This document shows, piece after piece, positions 51,804-60,336 of a stretch of DNA of 61,011 nucleotides. Each line of letters opens with the position of its first letter. Within the stretch, counting starts at the first letter, position 1. The notes under the pieces are model-generated. The model did not search any database. It was not told where the DNA came from and saw only the letters and a list, made by a program, of their open reading frames with translations. Origin of the DNA: JAISGQ01 sp045604945. Its GTDB lineage: Bacteria; Bacillota; Clostridia; Oscillospirales; Acutalibacteraceae. A program made the position numbers and the translations under genes. The stretch spans positions 1 to 61,011 of the forward strand of contig JAZUPA010000039.1 of assembly GCA_045604945.1 (NCBI GenBank), given 5' to 3'.

Positions 51804-53012
51804 TTAATTGTTTTTCCACTGACCCTTTTCAAAGGCACTGCCCTCGAAAATACCGTCAAATTCATTTTTTGCAAGAGCATCGCAGATCTGAGCCAGACGT
51901 GCAGAGACGCTGTAATCACCGCGTACAACATAACGGGCAGAAAAATCTTCGCCCTTTTCATCGAAAACTACCGCGCCGCTGTCAATAGACTGCATAAGCT
52001 CATCTGCGGTTCTGCATTTAACAAAGGGAATATCCTTGAAATAATCAATATAGAAACCGCGGTCTGCATCGTAATCCTCCCAGTCGAAGCAGTAAAGGGC
52101 GATGGGCTTCCGGGCAACTGCCGCTTCAAAAATAATTGCAGAATAATCGCTGACGATATAATCAGCAAGAGCAATGAAGTCAAGACCCATGAAGCGGTTT
52201 CCGTCCTGCCTGTTTTCGGAAGAATCTGTGAAAATGCGCTCCTCGCCGCTGTGAGCCTTTATAACAAGATTGTATTTGCTGTAATCGACTGCGTTTCTTA
52301 CGCTGTCGAATGCCTTTTCCATGTATTCGTCATTCAGCCCTTCTCCGCGTCGGAATGTGGGAACATAGACAATGTTTTTACGTCCGTTATCAAGCTGAGG
52401 ATATGCAGAAAGAATGGCATTTTTCGAAGCGGAGGTGTACTGTTCCTTGGTCAGATAATCTATTCTGGGAATGCCAAGAGGGATCATTCTCTTTCTGTCC
52501 GTGCCAAAAGCTTCCGCGAAAGGCGCGATGCAATCAGGTCCTGAGCAGACAGCGCAGTGATAATTCTTGTGCATATTCATTGCCTGAGCCGTTTTTTCGT
52601 CTCTTCCCTGAGAGAGACCGGTTGAAGAAAGACCGAAACGTTTGAGACAGCCCATTGCATGCCATATCTGAATAACTTTGAGAGTTTTCTTGTGCTTCAG
52701 GAGAGAAACGGGAATGCAGTATGTGTCGAGAACAGCAACCCTGGAAGTTGCCAGATGCCACATCTGAACAAACATATGAAAAGCATACCTTATCATGCCG
52801 GAAAGACTGTTGGGGATCATTTTGCACAGCATGACGGTTTTGTACTGAGGATAAGTATTGTTCAGTTCTTCCTCAAGAAGTCTGAAATCAATCCCGGGAG
52901 CATTGCCCTGACGGCTTAAAAATACTATTTTCTCCCTGACAGGGAAAAGCTTCATGACAGCATAAATAACCGAAAGAAAGAATTTGAATATGCCAATAAG
53001 CAGAATCTTCAC
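51804..53012 (-). CDS. CDP-glycerol/CDP-ribitol phosphotransferase (TagF/TarL family), copy 1
   Basis: A 402-residue transferase of the same family as its neighbour. A short hydrophobic N-terminus is followed by VIQIWHAMGCLKRFGLS (catalytic His), NIVYVPTFRRGE, VIKAHSGE, YIVSDYSAIIFEAAVARKP and CFDWEDYDADRGFYIDY. The two copies differ enough to have separate acceptors, for example primer and polymer. It is the first gene of the minus-strand cassette and has a promoter at 53048-53076. Confidence 0.9.
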   Translation of the reverse strand: MKILLIGIFKFFLSVIYAVMKLFPVREKIVFLSRQGNAPGIDFRLLEEELNNTYPQYKTVMLCKMIPNSLSGMIRYAFHMFVQMWHLATSRVAVLDTYCIPVSLLKHKKTLKVIQIWHAMGCLKRFGLSSTGLSQGRDEKTAQAMNMHKNYHCAVCSGPDCIAPFAEAFGTDRKRMIPLGIPRIDYLTKEQYTSASKNAILSAYPQLDNGRKNIVYVPTFRRGEGLNDEYMEKAFDSVRNAVDYSKYNLVIKAHSGEERIFTDSSENRQDGNRFMGLDFIALADYIVSDYSAIIFEAAVARKPIALYCFDWEDYDADRGFYIDYFKDIPFVKCRTADELMQSIDSGAVVFDEKGEDFSARYVVRGDYSVSARLAQICDALAKNEFDGIFEGSAFEKGQWKNN

Positions 53013-53047
53013 GGAATCAGGCTCCTATACAATTATATTCCATTTTT

Positions 53048-53076
53048 AATTTACACCATTAATGCCCTGTTGTCAA
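53048..53076 (-). promoter_or_regulatory. Promoter of the polyol-phosphate cassette
   Basis: On the minus strand: TTGACA, 17 bases, TAAATT, about 36 bases before the TagF-like start. Confidence 0.55.
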
Positions 53077-53109
53077 TTATTAGCTTACACATTGCAGTTT
53101 CGAGGTTTG

Positions 53110-53138
53110 TTGACTTAATCCGACAACTGTAATATAAT
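53110..53138 (+). promoter_or_regulatory. Promoter of the serine hydrolase-capA unit
   Basis: TTGACT (53110-53115), 17 bases, TATAAT (53133-53138), 52 bases before the start. It is divergent from the TagF-like promoter. Confidence 0.75.
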
Positions 53139-53190
53139 GCAGATAACGTATATTTAATGAAAATACAGTAAAAAAGTGGGCTGCGAAGGA

Positions 53191-54696
53191 ATGAACAGTA
53201 AGAACAGACTGATAGCTTTGCTATGTATAATTATAGCAGTTATAGGGGCTGCAGCAGTGATTGCAGCGGTGGTTATCCGTAACGGGGAAAAACCGGAGAC
53301 TGAAAAGATATTCACCTCAGAAATCGTGTCAGATGCAAATATTGCAGCACCTCCTGAGGTGTCGAAGAGCGAAATAACGGAGGAAATCCGATGGAAAGGC
53401 TGGCAGAAGGCGACAGCATTGGAAAACACAGTGCTTTATCTTACGCAGGATGAGCAGTCGGAAAAGGTTTATGAGATTCCCTCAGGAACAGACTGCGTTA
53501 TTACGGAAAGAGAAAACCGCTGGGTGTATGTACGCAGCCGCATATACTCTGGCTGGGCAAAAGCTGATGGGCTGAACACAGAAAATGAGCCTTGTATTGC
53601 GGATGAATATGTCAGTGATACCGAGATAAAACCTCTTGATTCTGAACACAGCAAACAAATAGAAAAAATAGCAGAAAAATACAATGCCGTGGGGCTTACC
53701 CTGGCAGTCATAGATAACGGAGAGGTGGTGTATACCTGTGAATACGGCTTCGCAAACACAAAGAACAGGGAGAAAATGACAAGTGACACCAAGATAAGGA
53801 TAGCATCCATATCCAAGGTTTTCACAATGATGAATGTCATGACCGCCTGCGACCTTGGAGCAATGTCTCTTGATGACGATATAGGCGAAATCCTGGGCTA
53901 TGATGTGCGCAACAGCAATTACCCCGATACAAAAATCACTATGTACCACCTGATGACCCACACCGCGTCCATGAAGGACCTTCTTGATTACAGCAGGGTG
54001 AAGAAAGGGCTCACAGATAAAGCCACATATATAAAAGTGAAGCCGGGAACGGAAAAAGCATGGGCATACAATAACTTTTCTGCAGGAATAATGGGTGCAG
54101 TGGCGGAAAAGGCGCTGGGAGAGAATCTGGTGGATTTTTCAAACAGCTATTATTTTGACAGAATGGGAATAGATGCTTCATTCCGTGCGCGATGCATAGA
54201 AGAGCAGAATAAAATTGCCACATTGTATATAGGCAAAAAGCTGTACCGCACTGTAAAAACGCAGCTGGGCAGAACATACTCAAAAACCCCGGGAGAAAAC
54301 TACATTCCCTATTTCGGCTCGCTTACAATAAGTGCAGAGGATATGGCGAAGCTGATAACAATACTTATTAACAACGGACAGTACAGAGGAGAATATTATT
54401 TCTCTCCCGAATCCGTTGCGGTAATGGAAAAAGTGTATTATGAACTCGAAGATTTTGATCAGTGCGGAATCCTTCGCAGGCAGACAGATATGTATGACGG
54501 CAGAACCCTGTACTACCACACAGGAAATGCTCAGGGAGTGCGCTCCTTTATGTCCTACGACAGGGAGAGCGGAGACGGTATGGTGGTCATAGCAACAGGA
54601 ATAGACAACAATAACAGGGATAAAAAAGGAATTTACAGGGTTTGCGGAGAAACAGCAAATTATTGTTATTCAACAATTCTGAAAGAGGATAAATAA
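53191..54696 (+). CDS. SH3-domain serine hydrolase (class C beta-lactamase family)
   Basis: A 501-residue membrane-anchored protein. An N-terminal helix (LIALLCIIIAVIGAAAVIAAVVI) is followed by a bacterial SH3-like domain (~70-125, VYEIPSGTDCVITERENRWVYVRS...GWAKADGL) and a serine hydrolase domain (~155-495). The catalytic SxxK is S206-I-S-K209, the YxN-type motif is in WAYNNFSAG, and HTGNAQG occupies the KTG-like position. Such proteins act as D-aminopeptidases, esterases or PBP-like enzymes. The start is uncertain: the AAGGA lies too close to ATG 53191. Confidence 0.8.
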   Translation: MNSKNRLIALLCIIIAVIGAAAVIAAVVIRNGEKPETEKIFTSEIVSDANIAAPPEVSKSEITEEIRWKGWQKATALENTVLYLTQDEQSEKVYEIPSGTDCVITERENRWVYVRSRIYSGWAKADGLNTENEPCIADEYVSDTEIKPLDSEHSKQIEKIAEKYNAVGLTLAVIDNGEVVYTCEYGFANTKNREKMTSDTKIRIASISKVFTMMNVMTACDLGAMSLDDDIGEILGYDVRNSNYPDTKITMYHLMTHTASMKDLLDYSRVKKGLTDKATYIKVKPGTEKAWAYNNFSAGIMGAVAEKALGENLVDFSNSYYFDRMGIDASFRARCIEEQNKIATLYIGKKLYRTVKTQLGRTYSKTPGENYIPYFGSLTISAEDMAKLITILINNGQYRGEYYFSPESVAVMEKVYYELEDFDQCGILRRQTDMYDGRTLYYHTGNAQGVRSFMSYDRESGDGMVVIATGIDNNNRDKKGIYRVCGETANYCYSTILKEDK

Positions 54697-56342
54697 TGAA
54701 CAGTATGAAATTCAGTAAACATCAGAAAATAATGCTTGCACTCTGTATAGCTGCAGCGGCGGTTTTATTGCTGCTTATAAATGCCGCATGCCCTGACTGT
54801 GCAGGAGCGGGTGACGGCTCCGGAAAAAACACGGGTTTATTTTCCGGTTTGCTTGGAAACGGCGATTCAAACTCAAAGGTAACAATTGAGATAATCGGAC
54901 TTCCCGAACAGCTGTCATCGGGCGAGCAGCTTCAGTGCAGCGCTGAAGTGCTTCCTACAGATGCCGGGACGGACGTTGTCTGGACAAGTTCAGATGAAAG
55001 CATAGCATCAGCGGAAAACGGTCTAATAACTGCATATCGTGAAGGCGAGGCGGTAATAACCGCAACAGAGCGCGTCAGCGGAAAGACCGATGAAGTGAAA
55101 ATTACGGTAAGAAACGATTATCTTGAAAAAACAAAAGCATCCATTGAATATCTGGCAGTATCATTTACAGATGCCCAGGCAGTCCGTAAGGTAAGAAATC
55201 AGCAGGCTGTGCTGAGCCGCTGTACAGACCCGGCAGCACAGGAAGTGCTGAAAGCTCTCACAGACTATCTTGAGTTTGCCGACGGCGGAGAGCAGTGCGA
55301 CCTGAAAAAAGTCTCTGAAGTAATCGGCGTGGATGAAAAAACACTGCGCTTTGCGGCAGAATGTATTTATTACAGAGGTCAGATGAGTGATGACAGCGTA
55401 ACCATGTCATTTGCAGGAGACTGTACCTTCGGCTACATGGACGATGACGATTCAAAGGACAGATTCCCTGCAGTATACAGGTCTTCAGACAGTGTGACCT
55501 ATCCTTTTGACAGGGTAAGACATATCTTTGAAGCCGACGATATAACCGTTATCAATTACGAGGCAACCCTGGCAGAAAAAGGAAGCAAGAAAGCAGACAA
55601 AAAATACCATTTCAGAGGAGAAGCGGATTATGTGAATATCCTGACAGGCTCTTCTGTTGAAGTGGCAAATCAGGCAAACAACCACTCTCTGGATTATCTT
55701 GAAGCAGGCAGACTGCGCACAGAACAGCTGCTTACCGATGCAGGGATTGCTGTTCTCAATGAAAACACCCCCGTAATAATGGAGGTCAACGGAATAGAGG
55801 TTGTGCTTATTGCGGCAGGTCACTGGAAATACCCCACAAAGATCGATGCAGTGGTAAAGGCAATGCACGAGCAGATAAAGGAATACAAGCGCGAAGACAA
55901 TATAGTTGTTGTAAATCTCCACTGGGGGGCAGAGTACGGAACTGTTCCGGATGCAAAGCAGATAAAGGAAACCCATAAGATGATCGATGAAGGTGCTGAC
56001 CTCATAGTATGCCATCATGCACATATTCTTCAGGGCATAGAAGTCTACAAGGGCAAGGTCATTGCCTACGGACTTGGAAATTTTGCATACGGAGGAAGAG
56101 TAACGCTTCACGAAAAAGAAACCTTCATTCTGCGCGCAACCTTTATAAAGGAAAACGGCAAGGCAAAGATGAAGGACTGGTGTGTTGTTCCGTGTTATAT
56201 TTCCAGTACAGGAACCCTTGATAACAACTATCAGCCCATGACACTCAGCGGGAAAAGCGCAAAAAGGGTCATCTCTCTTATAACAAAGAGAAGCAAGGCG
56301 ATAAAAGGCTGCACGGACATTCCGTATTTCTATTTTGACTGA
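54696..56342 (+). CDS. CapA-family metallophosphatase-like protein with Ig-like domain
   Basis: A 548-residue exported protein. An N-terminal membrane anchor (residues ~10-30), a Big2/Ig-like domain (~65-145, ending GEAVITATERVSGKTDEVKITV), a helical linker, and a CapA (PGA_cap) domain (~230-545) with MSFAGDCTFGY, NYEATLAEKG, ANQANNHSLDY, NLHWGAEYG and CHHAHILQGIEVYKGKVIAYGLGNF. CapA is required for poly-gamma-glutamate capsule, but no capB/capC genes are here, so a different surface polymer is likely. It overlaps the serine hydrolase stop by one base. Confidence 0.88.
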   Translation: MNSMKFSKHQKIMLALCIAAAAVLLLLINAACPDCAGAGDGSGKNTGLFSGLLGNGDSNSKVTIEIIGLPEQLSSGEQLQCSAEVLPTDAGTDVVWTSSDESIASAENGLITAYREGEAVITATERVSGKTDEVKITVRNDYLEKTKASIEYLAVSFTDAQAVRKVRNQQAVLSRCTDPAAQEVLKALTDYLEFADGGEQCDLKKVSEVIGVDEKTLRFAAECIYYRGQMSDDSVTMSFAGDCTFGYMDDDDSKDRFPAVYRSSDSVTYPFDRVRHIFEADDITVINYEATLAEKGSKKADKKYHFRGEADYVNILTGSSVEVANQANNHSLDYLEAGRLRTEQLLTDAGIAVLNENTPVIMEVNGIEVVLIAAGHWKYPTKIDAVVKAMHEQIKEYKREDNIVVVNLHWGAEYGTVPDAKQIKETHKMIDEGADLIVCHHAHILQGIEVYKGKVIAYGLGNFAYGGRVTLHEKETFILRATFIKENGKAKMKDWCVVPCYISSTGTLDNNYQPMTLSGKSAKRVISLITKRSKAIKGCTDIPYFYFD

Positions 56343-56365
56343 TTAAAATTACAAAATCTTGTCAT

Positions 56366-56394
56366 TCATACTCCGATAAGGAATAAGCATAATA
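56366..56394 (+). promoter_or_regulatory. Predicted sigma-G/sigma-F (forespore) promoter
   Basis: TCATA (56366-56370), 17 bases, CATAATA (56388-56394). The -10 matches the forespore consensus CATWHTA exactly and the spacing is ideal; the -35 (GHATR) differs in the first base. It lies 48 bases before the spore-protein start. Confidence 0.65.
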
Positions 56395-56442
56395 TAATTG
56401 CAAACGCAAATAAACGAGACTTATCAAGGAGTGTAAAATATT

Positions 56443-56608
56443 ATGGCAAGAAACAACAACCAGGTTATGGTTCCCGAAGCACGCGAGGCTCTCAACCGTT
56501 TCAAGATGGAAGCAGCAAACGAGGTTGATGTTGCAGAGACCTCAAAAAACCTTGGTGTTTAATAACCTCAAAATGGACTACGGAACTCTTATTTTAACAT
56601 ATGTCTGA
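56443..56608 (+). pseudogene. Truncated alpha/beta-type small acid-soluble spore protein
   Basis: The frame opens MARNNNQVMVPEAREALNRF and continues KMEAANEV, the classic N-terminal half of DNA-binding alpha/beta SASPs. It stops after 39 codons at 56560-56562. If four bases (TAAT, 56560-56563) are skipped, the next codons read NLKMDYGTL, matching the family's GVNLxxxYGxLT region. Homology then ends near 56590 and the conserved GSVGGxMVKKMI tail is missing. The gene therefore looks frameshifted and cut off by the adjacent element. AAGGAGTG precedes the ATG and a forespore-type promoter lies upstream. Confidence 0.65.
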
Positions 56609-56625
56609 CAGAAGAATAACTGTTT

Positions 56626-56654
56626 AGAGCTACTGGTAACAGTGGCTCTTTTTT
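56626..56654 (+). terminator. Intrinsic terminator before parA
   Basis: AGAGCTACTG / CAGTGGCTCT, a 10-bp stem with one G-U pair and a GTAA loop, followed by five T. It insulates the element operon from the spore gene promoter. The rest of the gap to parA holds no gene. Confidence 0.75.
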
Positions 56655-56744
56655 GTTGCCTTGTTTTGGAAAAGCTAAAACAACTATTGAAACTACTTAA
56701 TTTACATATTCAGCAAAAAATAAAAGAAATGGAGGTGAATTGAA

Positions 56745-57566
56745 ATGTCCAAAGTAATCGCAATATCAAATCAAAAAGGCGGTGTTGGCAAAACTACAAC
56801 AGCAGTTAGTCTCGGTGTAGCACTTGCTAAAGAAGGAAAGAAGGTTCTTCTTATCGACTGCGATTCACAGGGCAGTATGAGTATCGCCCTTGGAATCGAA
56901 CAGCCTGATAGTCTTGATGTTTCTCTTTCTGAAATAATGGGCAATGTCATTACAGAACAGCCTATGCCTGATGAATACGGTATCCATCATCATGAGGAGG
57001 GCGTGGATTTCGTTCCTGCAAACATCGAACTGTCGGGAATGGAACTCCAGCTTACAAGTCTCATGAGTCGTGAGCGTGTTCTGAAGGAGTATGTTGACCG
57101 AGTTAAGGGTAAGTATGATTATGTGCTTCTTGATTGTACTCCGTCACTTGGCATGATGACAGTAAACGCTTTGTCTGCTGCTGACAGTGTTATCATTCCT
57201 GCACAGCCACAGTATCTTTCCGCAAAGGGTTTTGACCTTCTGTTGGGAACGGTCGCTAAAGTGAGAAGACAGGTGAATCCGAGTCTGAATATTGACGGTA
57301 TACTCTTCACGATGGTCGATAGGCGAACCAACCTTGCTAAGGATATTATCAACATCGTTCGGAAGCACTACGGCTCAAATATCCGCGTTTTCGACACCGA
57401 AATACCGCAGTCTGTAAAGGCTGCTGAGAGCGTAGAACACGGCAAGAGCATCTTTTCGCATGATAAGAAAGGAAAGGTTGCACAGGCTTACCGAGAGCTT
57501 GCCAAGGAGGTGATTGCCCTTGAGCAGCCTGAGAGAAAAAAGCCTGGGACTTCGGACAGTCGATGA
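56745..57566 (+). CDS. parA: ParA/Soj-type partition ATPase
   Basis: A 273-residue deviant Walker ATPase. KGGVGKTTTAVSLGVALA (residues ~11-28) is the signature P-loop with the extra lysine; LIDCDSQGSM is the Walker A' region, and YVLLDCTPSLGMMTVNAL the Walker B. It drives segregation of the excised element or helps its stability. GGAGGTGA precedes the ATG. It overlaps parB by 47 bases. Confidence 0.93.
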   Translation: MSKVIAISNQKGGVGKTTTAVSLGVALAKEGKKVLLIDCDSQGSMSIALGIEQPDSLDVSLSEIMGNVITEQPMPDEYGIHHHEEGVDFVPANIELSGMELQLTSLMSRERVLKEYVDRVKGKYDYVLLDCTPSLGMMTVNALSAADSVIIPAQPQYLSAKGFDLLLGTVAKVRRQVNPSLNIDGILFTMVDRRTNLAKDIINIVRKHYGSNIRVFDTEIPQSVKAAESVEHGKSIFSHDKKGKVAQAYRELAKEVIALEQPERKKPGTSDSR

Positions 57567-58467
57567 ACTATTCATGACTGGCGAAGAGCGAGCCGATGAG
57601 AAACGCGAGAAAGTAACGGATATTTCCCTTTCGGAAATCGATGATTTTCCTGATCACCCTTTCCGTGTAATTAACGATGATGCTATGTCAGAAATGGTAG
57701 AAAGCATAAAGCAGCAGGGTGTACTTGTTCCGGCAATCGCCCGAAAGAAAGAGGACGGACGATATGAACTTATAAGTGGACACCGCCGCAAAATGGCTTG
57801 TCAGCTTGCAGGTATGAATACTATGCCCGTCATTGTTCGTGATCTGGATCGCGATGCCGCTACATTGATTATGGTGGACAGCAATCTTCAGCGTGAGGTT
57901 ATCCTACCGAGCGAGAAAGCTTTCTCATATAAGATGAGGTTAGAAGCATTAAAACATCAAGGGAAAAGGGCTGATTCAACTTCGTGCCCAGTGGGCACGA
58001 AGTTGCGTTCAGATTCGGAGTTATCAGAAACAGTGCCGGATAGCGCACGGCAAATCCAGCGATATATCCGCCTTACCGAACTCATCAAACCAATACTTGA
58101 TATGGTAGACGAGGGCAGAATTGCACTCCGCCCTGCGGTTGAACTTTCATACCTGCCGATAGAGGAGCAAAAGATTCTGCTCTCTGTTATGGAGTCAGAA
58201 ATGGCTACTCCATCCACATCACAGGCACAAAGAATACGGCAACTTTCTGCCGAAGGACACTTAACGGAGGATAGTGTATATGCCATACTTTCAGAAGAAA
58301 AACCGAACCAGAAAGAGAAATACAGCTTCCAGCGTGAACGGTTGCGCAGATATATTCCGGATAATCTGCCGGAGAATAAGGTCGAGGGTTATGTCATCGA
58401 GGCTCTCGAATATTATTCTCACGTTCAGCAGCGAAAAGCCGCTTCTCGGAAGAATGGCGCAAGATGA
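57520..58467 (+). CDS. parB: ParB/Spo0J-type partition protein
   Basis: A 315-residue DNA-binding partner of ParA. The N-terminal domain has SGHRRKMACQLAG (CTP-binding region, ~90) and MVDSNLQREVILPSEKAFSYKM; the helix-turn-helix follows (RQIQRYIRLTELIKPILDMVDEGRIALRPAVELS). The start is a TTG: 57520 lies nine bases after AAGGAGG; a TTG at 57514 is an alternative. The coding sequence contains a 29-base perfect palindrome at 57977-58005. Confidence 0.9.
   Translation: MSSLREKSLGLRTVDELFMTGEERADEKREKVTDISLSEIDDFPDHPFRVINDDAMSEMVESIKQQGVLVPAIARKKEDGRYELISGHRRKMACQLAGMNTMPVIVRDLDRDAATLIMVDSNLQREVILPSEKAFSYKMRLEALKHQGKRADSTSCPVGTKLRSDSELSETVPDSARQIQRYIRLTELIKPILDMVDEGRIALRPAVELSYLPIEEQKILLSVMESEMATPSTSQAQRIRQLSAEGHLTEDSVYAILSEEKPNQKEKYSFQRERLRRYIPDNLPENKVEGYVIEALEYYSHVQQRKAASRKNGAR
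57977..58005. repeat. 29-base perfect palindrome inside parB
   Basis: CAACTTCGTGCCCA (57977-57990), one central base, and its exact complement (57992-58005). It falls between the CTP-binding domain and the helix-turn-helix and encodes a short Cys-Pro-Val-Gly segment. It could serve as a partition site or RNA hairpin. Confidence 0.8.
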
Positions 58468-58760
58468 ACCGGTACGCCTGGGGAGTAGTGTACCCTTTTT
58501 TGGGATCGGTGCTGTTTTTGATTGCTCCCCCTCTCACACTCTCCCCCTCTGGTAAACCAGCCGAGAATACCAGCCGAAAGAGAGAATATAAGGTTACTAT
58601 ATGCGTGCGTGAAGCCAAAAGATATGAGTTCAGTCAGACGCAGAATAAAACCTGCCCCTCTTTCGTCTGGTAATTCTTTCCTTTATACATTTGTATTCCC
58701 ATAACATCTGATGTACTATGAGTGTGTTAGATATTTCAACATAAAAAGGAGGCAGTTGAA
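58468..58760. other. Gap between parB and the Thr-rich lipoprotein
   Basis: 293 bases without a convincing gene. A short open frame (58464-58673) overlaps the parB stop as ATGA, but lacks a ribosome site and its codon pattern (APPLTLSPSG) looks incidental. No strong promoter or terminator is visible. Confidence 0.4.
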
Positions 58761-59477
58761 ATGAGAAAAGCACATTCATCTTTTCGTCTGGTAATCGCTT
58801 TTTTACTTGTGACAGTCTGCATCACATTTGCTTCTTGCAGTTGTGCGCCGGAAACTGACAACACACCCGTTAATCCTGAAATTGTTGTGGAATCAGTCCT
58901 TATGGTATCTGATACCACAGCAACTTCAACAACTACGGAAACAACAGTAGACGAAGCCACAACGGAAGCATTATCAACTACTTCCGAGAGTACAACGGCA
59001 GCTTCGACAACTAAAGCTACCACTACCTCGGCAAGTAAAAAGACTACCACTACGACCAAGCAGATAACAACCACGCAAAAGACCACAACTACAACAAAGA
59101 AATACACAACAGCGACAACAACCACTACCACAACGAAAGCTCCGACAACAACCACAACGACCACCACTACTACAAAAGCTACTACGACTACAACAACGAA
59201 GAAAGCATCTGCGGTTTGGGGCACTTCCGGCGAAATGAAGTCCGATTGCATCAGCATCGCAAATGGGCTTGGCTATGAATATGATTCCTCTCTCGGCAAG
59301 TCTAACAGCCATTGGATAACTCCTACTTACAGCGGAGCATTCACTTCAAGTTCAGCACTCAAGGCAAAAATCAAAGATGCACTCCAGACCTATCAATCTG
59401 TTGGCTACACCTATTGCAACTTCGCATTTGAGAGCAACGGCGAGGGTGAATACTACATCTACATTTTCGTCGGATAA
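58761..59477 (+). CDS. Element-borne lipoprotein with Thr-rich linker
   Basis: A 238-residue predicted lipoprotein (signal RLVIAFLLVTVCITFASC, Cys near 26). Residues ~50-150 are almost all Thr, Ser, Ala and Lys, including long Thr runs, a flexible wall-spanning linker. The C-terminal ~85 residues form a small domain (SDCISIANGLGYEYDSSLGKSNSHW, ALQTYQSVGYTYCNFAFESN). No family recognised for that domain. AAAGGAGG precedes the ATG. It resembles the host LCP tail in composition. Confidence 0.75.
   Translation: MRKAHSSFRLVIAFLLVTVCITFASCSCAPETDNTPVNPEIVVESVLMVSDTTATSTTTETTVDEATTEALSTTSESTTAASTTKATTTSASKKTTTTTKQITTTQKTTTTTKKYTTATTTTTTTKAPTTTTTTTTTTKATTTTTTKKASAVWGTSGEMKSDCISIANGLGYEYDSSLGKSNSHWITPTYSGAFTSSSALKAKIKDALQTYQSVGYTYCNFAFESNGEGEYYIYIFVG
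58911..59205 (+). repeat. Thr-rich low-complexity coding repeat
   Basis: Mixed ACA, ACT, ACC and ACG codons encoding the Thr-rich linker of the element lipoprotein; several uninterrupted Thr runs. Confidence 0.88.
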
Positions 59478-59497
59478 AAGACAATGGAATAACAGAA

Positions 59498-59524
59498 ACG
59501 CCGATGAGGATACCTCAACGGCGT
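59498..59524. terminator. Hairpin between convergent element genes
   Basis: ACGCCGATGAGG / CCTCAACGGCGT, a 12-bp stem with one A-A mismatch and an ATA loop. No clear U run follows, so efficiency is uncertain. Confidence 0.5.
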
Positions 59525-59564
59525 GTAGTTATTTAGTTCGACAAATTGGAAGTGGTCACACCAT

Positions 59565-60290
59565 TCATATATTTTCATACTGATTTGGAACATACGGAAG
59601 TATTCCCCATGTTATTTCGTCCGCGTAATGAACTTCAGTATGTATCATGGAACGGTAATCTGCTGATGTGGCTTTAATACACGGATATTCCTCACATTCT
59701 TTGCATTCGGGCAATTTCCTTTTTATTATGCAGCTTTTTGCATTGCAGGGGTCATTCTTACAATAGCAATCATCACTATAACACCCAACGCAACGCATAC
59801 TCCAATCTGTGTTTCCCCACATTTTAATGAGATATGGTTCTATAGTAGCTCGCAATTGCTCGTCCATCTTCTCATAATGGATGCATAAATCACAACGTTG
59901 TCCACACATTGAAAACAAAGCATTATCTTTTGGAAATGGCTTTCTATTGGGTTTCTTTTTGATGAGGATAAGCTTTTTTACTTCCTCCAATTCTTGTAAT
60001 GTTTTTACATCAATAAACATCCATTTTCCATCATGGTAAGTCTTTGAATTATTATAATAATCCAGAATATATTCCGAAAAATCTTGTTGCTGAGTTTCAA
60101 AACACTCTCGCTCTTTTTTGCCAAAGATAATCAGAAAAGTATATTTATCATCATGAATGTAAATGGTGAGGATGGTCTTTTGACCTTGTTTAAACTTCAA
60201 TTCGTCTTTTCCGTCACCTATTTCGTCAAGTCGATATTTTCCACGCATGAATATCATTGTTTCATGACTGATCTGCTCTAAAATATTCAT
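59565..60290 (-). CDS. DUF3788-DUF3795 Cys-rich cargo protein
   Basis: A 241-residue soluble protein. The N-terminal half (~1-115, MFMRGKYRLDEIGDGKDELKF-like opening, IHDDKYTFLIIFGKKERECFE) matches DUF3788. The C-terminal half has at least twelve cysteines in the DUF3795 pattern: CGQRCDLC, MRCVGCYSDDCYCKNDPC, then CKECEEYPC. It probably binds metal. The two domains commonly occur apart, so the fusion is notable. Opposite strand to the rest of the element, with its own promoter, as for a cargo gene. Confidence 0.8.
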   Translation of the reverse strand: MNILEQISHETMIFMRGKYRLDEIGDGKDELKFKQGQKTILTIYIHDDKYTFLIIFGKKERECFETQQQDFSEYILDYYNNSKTYHDGKWMFIDVKTLQELEEVKKLILIKKKPNRKPFPKDNALFSMCGQRCDLCIHYEKMDEQLRATIEPYLIKMWGNTDWSMRCVGCYSDDCYCKNDPCNAKSCIIKRKLPECKECEEYPCIKATSADYRSMIHTEVHYADEITWGILPYVPNQYENI

Positions 60291-60336
60291 AATACACCTC
60301 CATAAACTCTTGTTAATCGCTCTAATTCACCTAATA

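Noticed and set aside
58464..58673. 69-residue frame overlapping the parB stop
   Set aside because: The ATGA overlap is attractive, but there is no ribosome site and the sequence shows no fold-like pattern. Left as unassigned.
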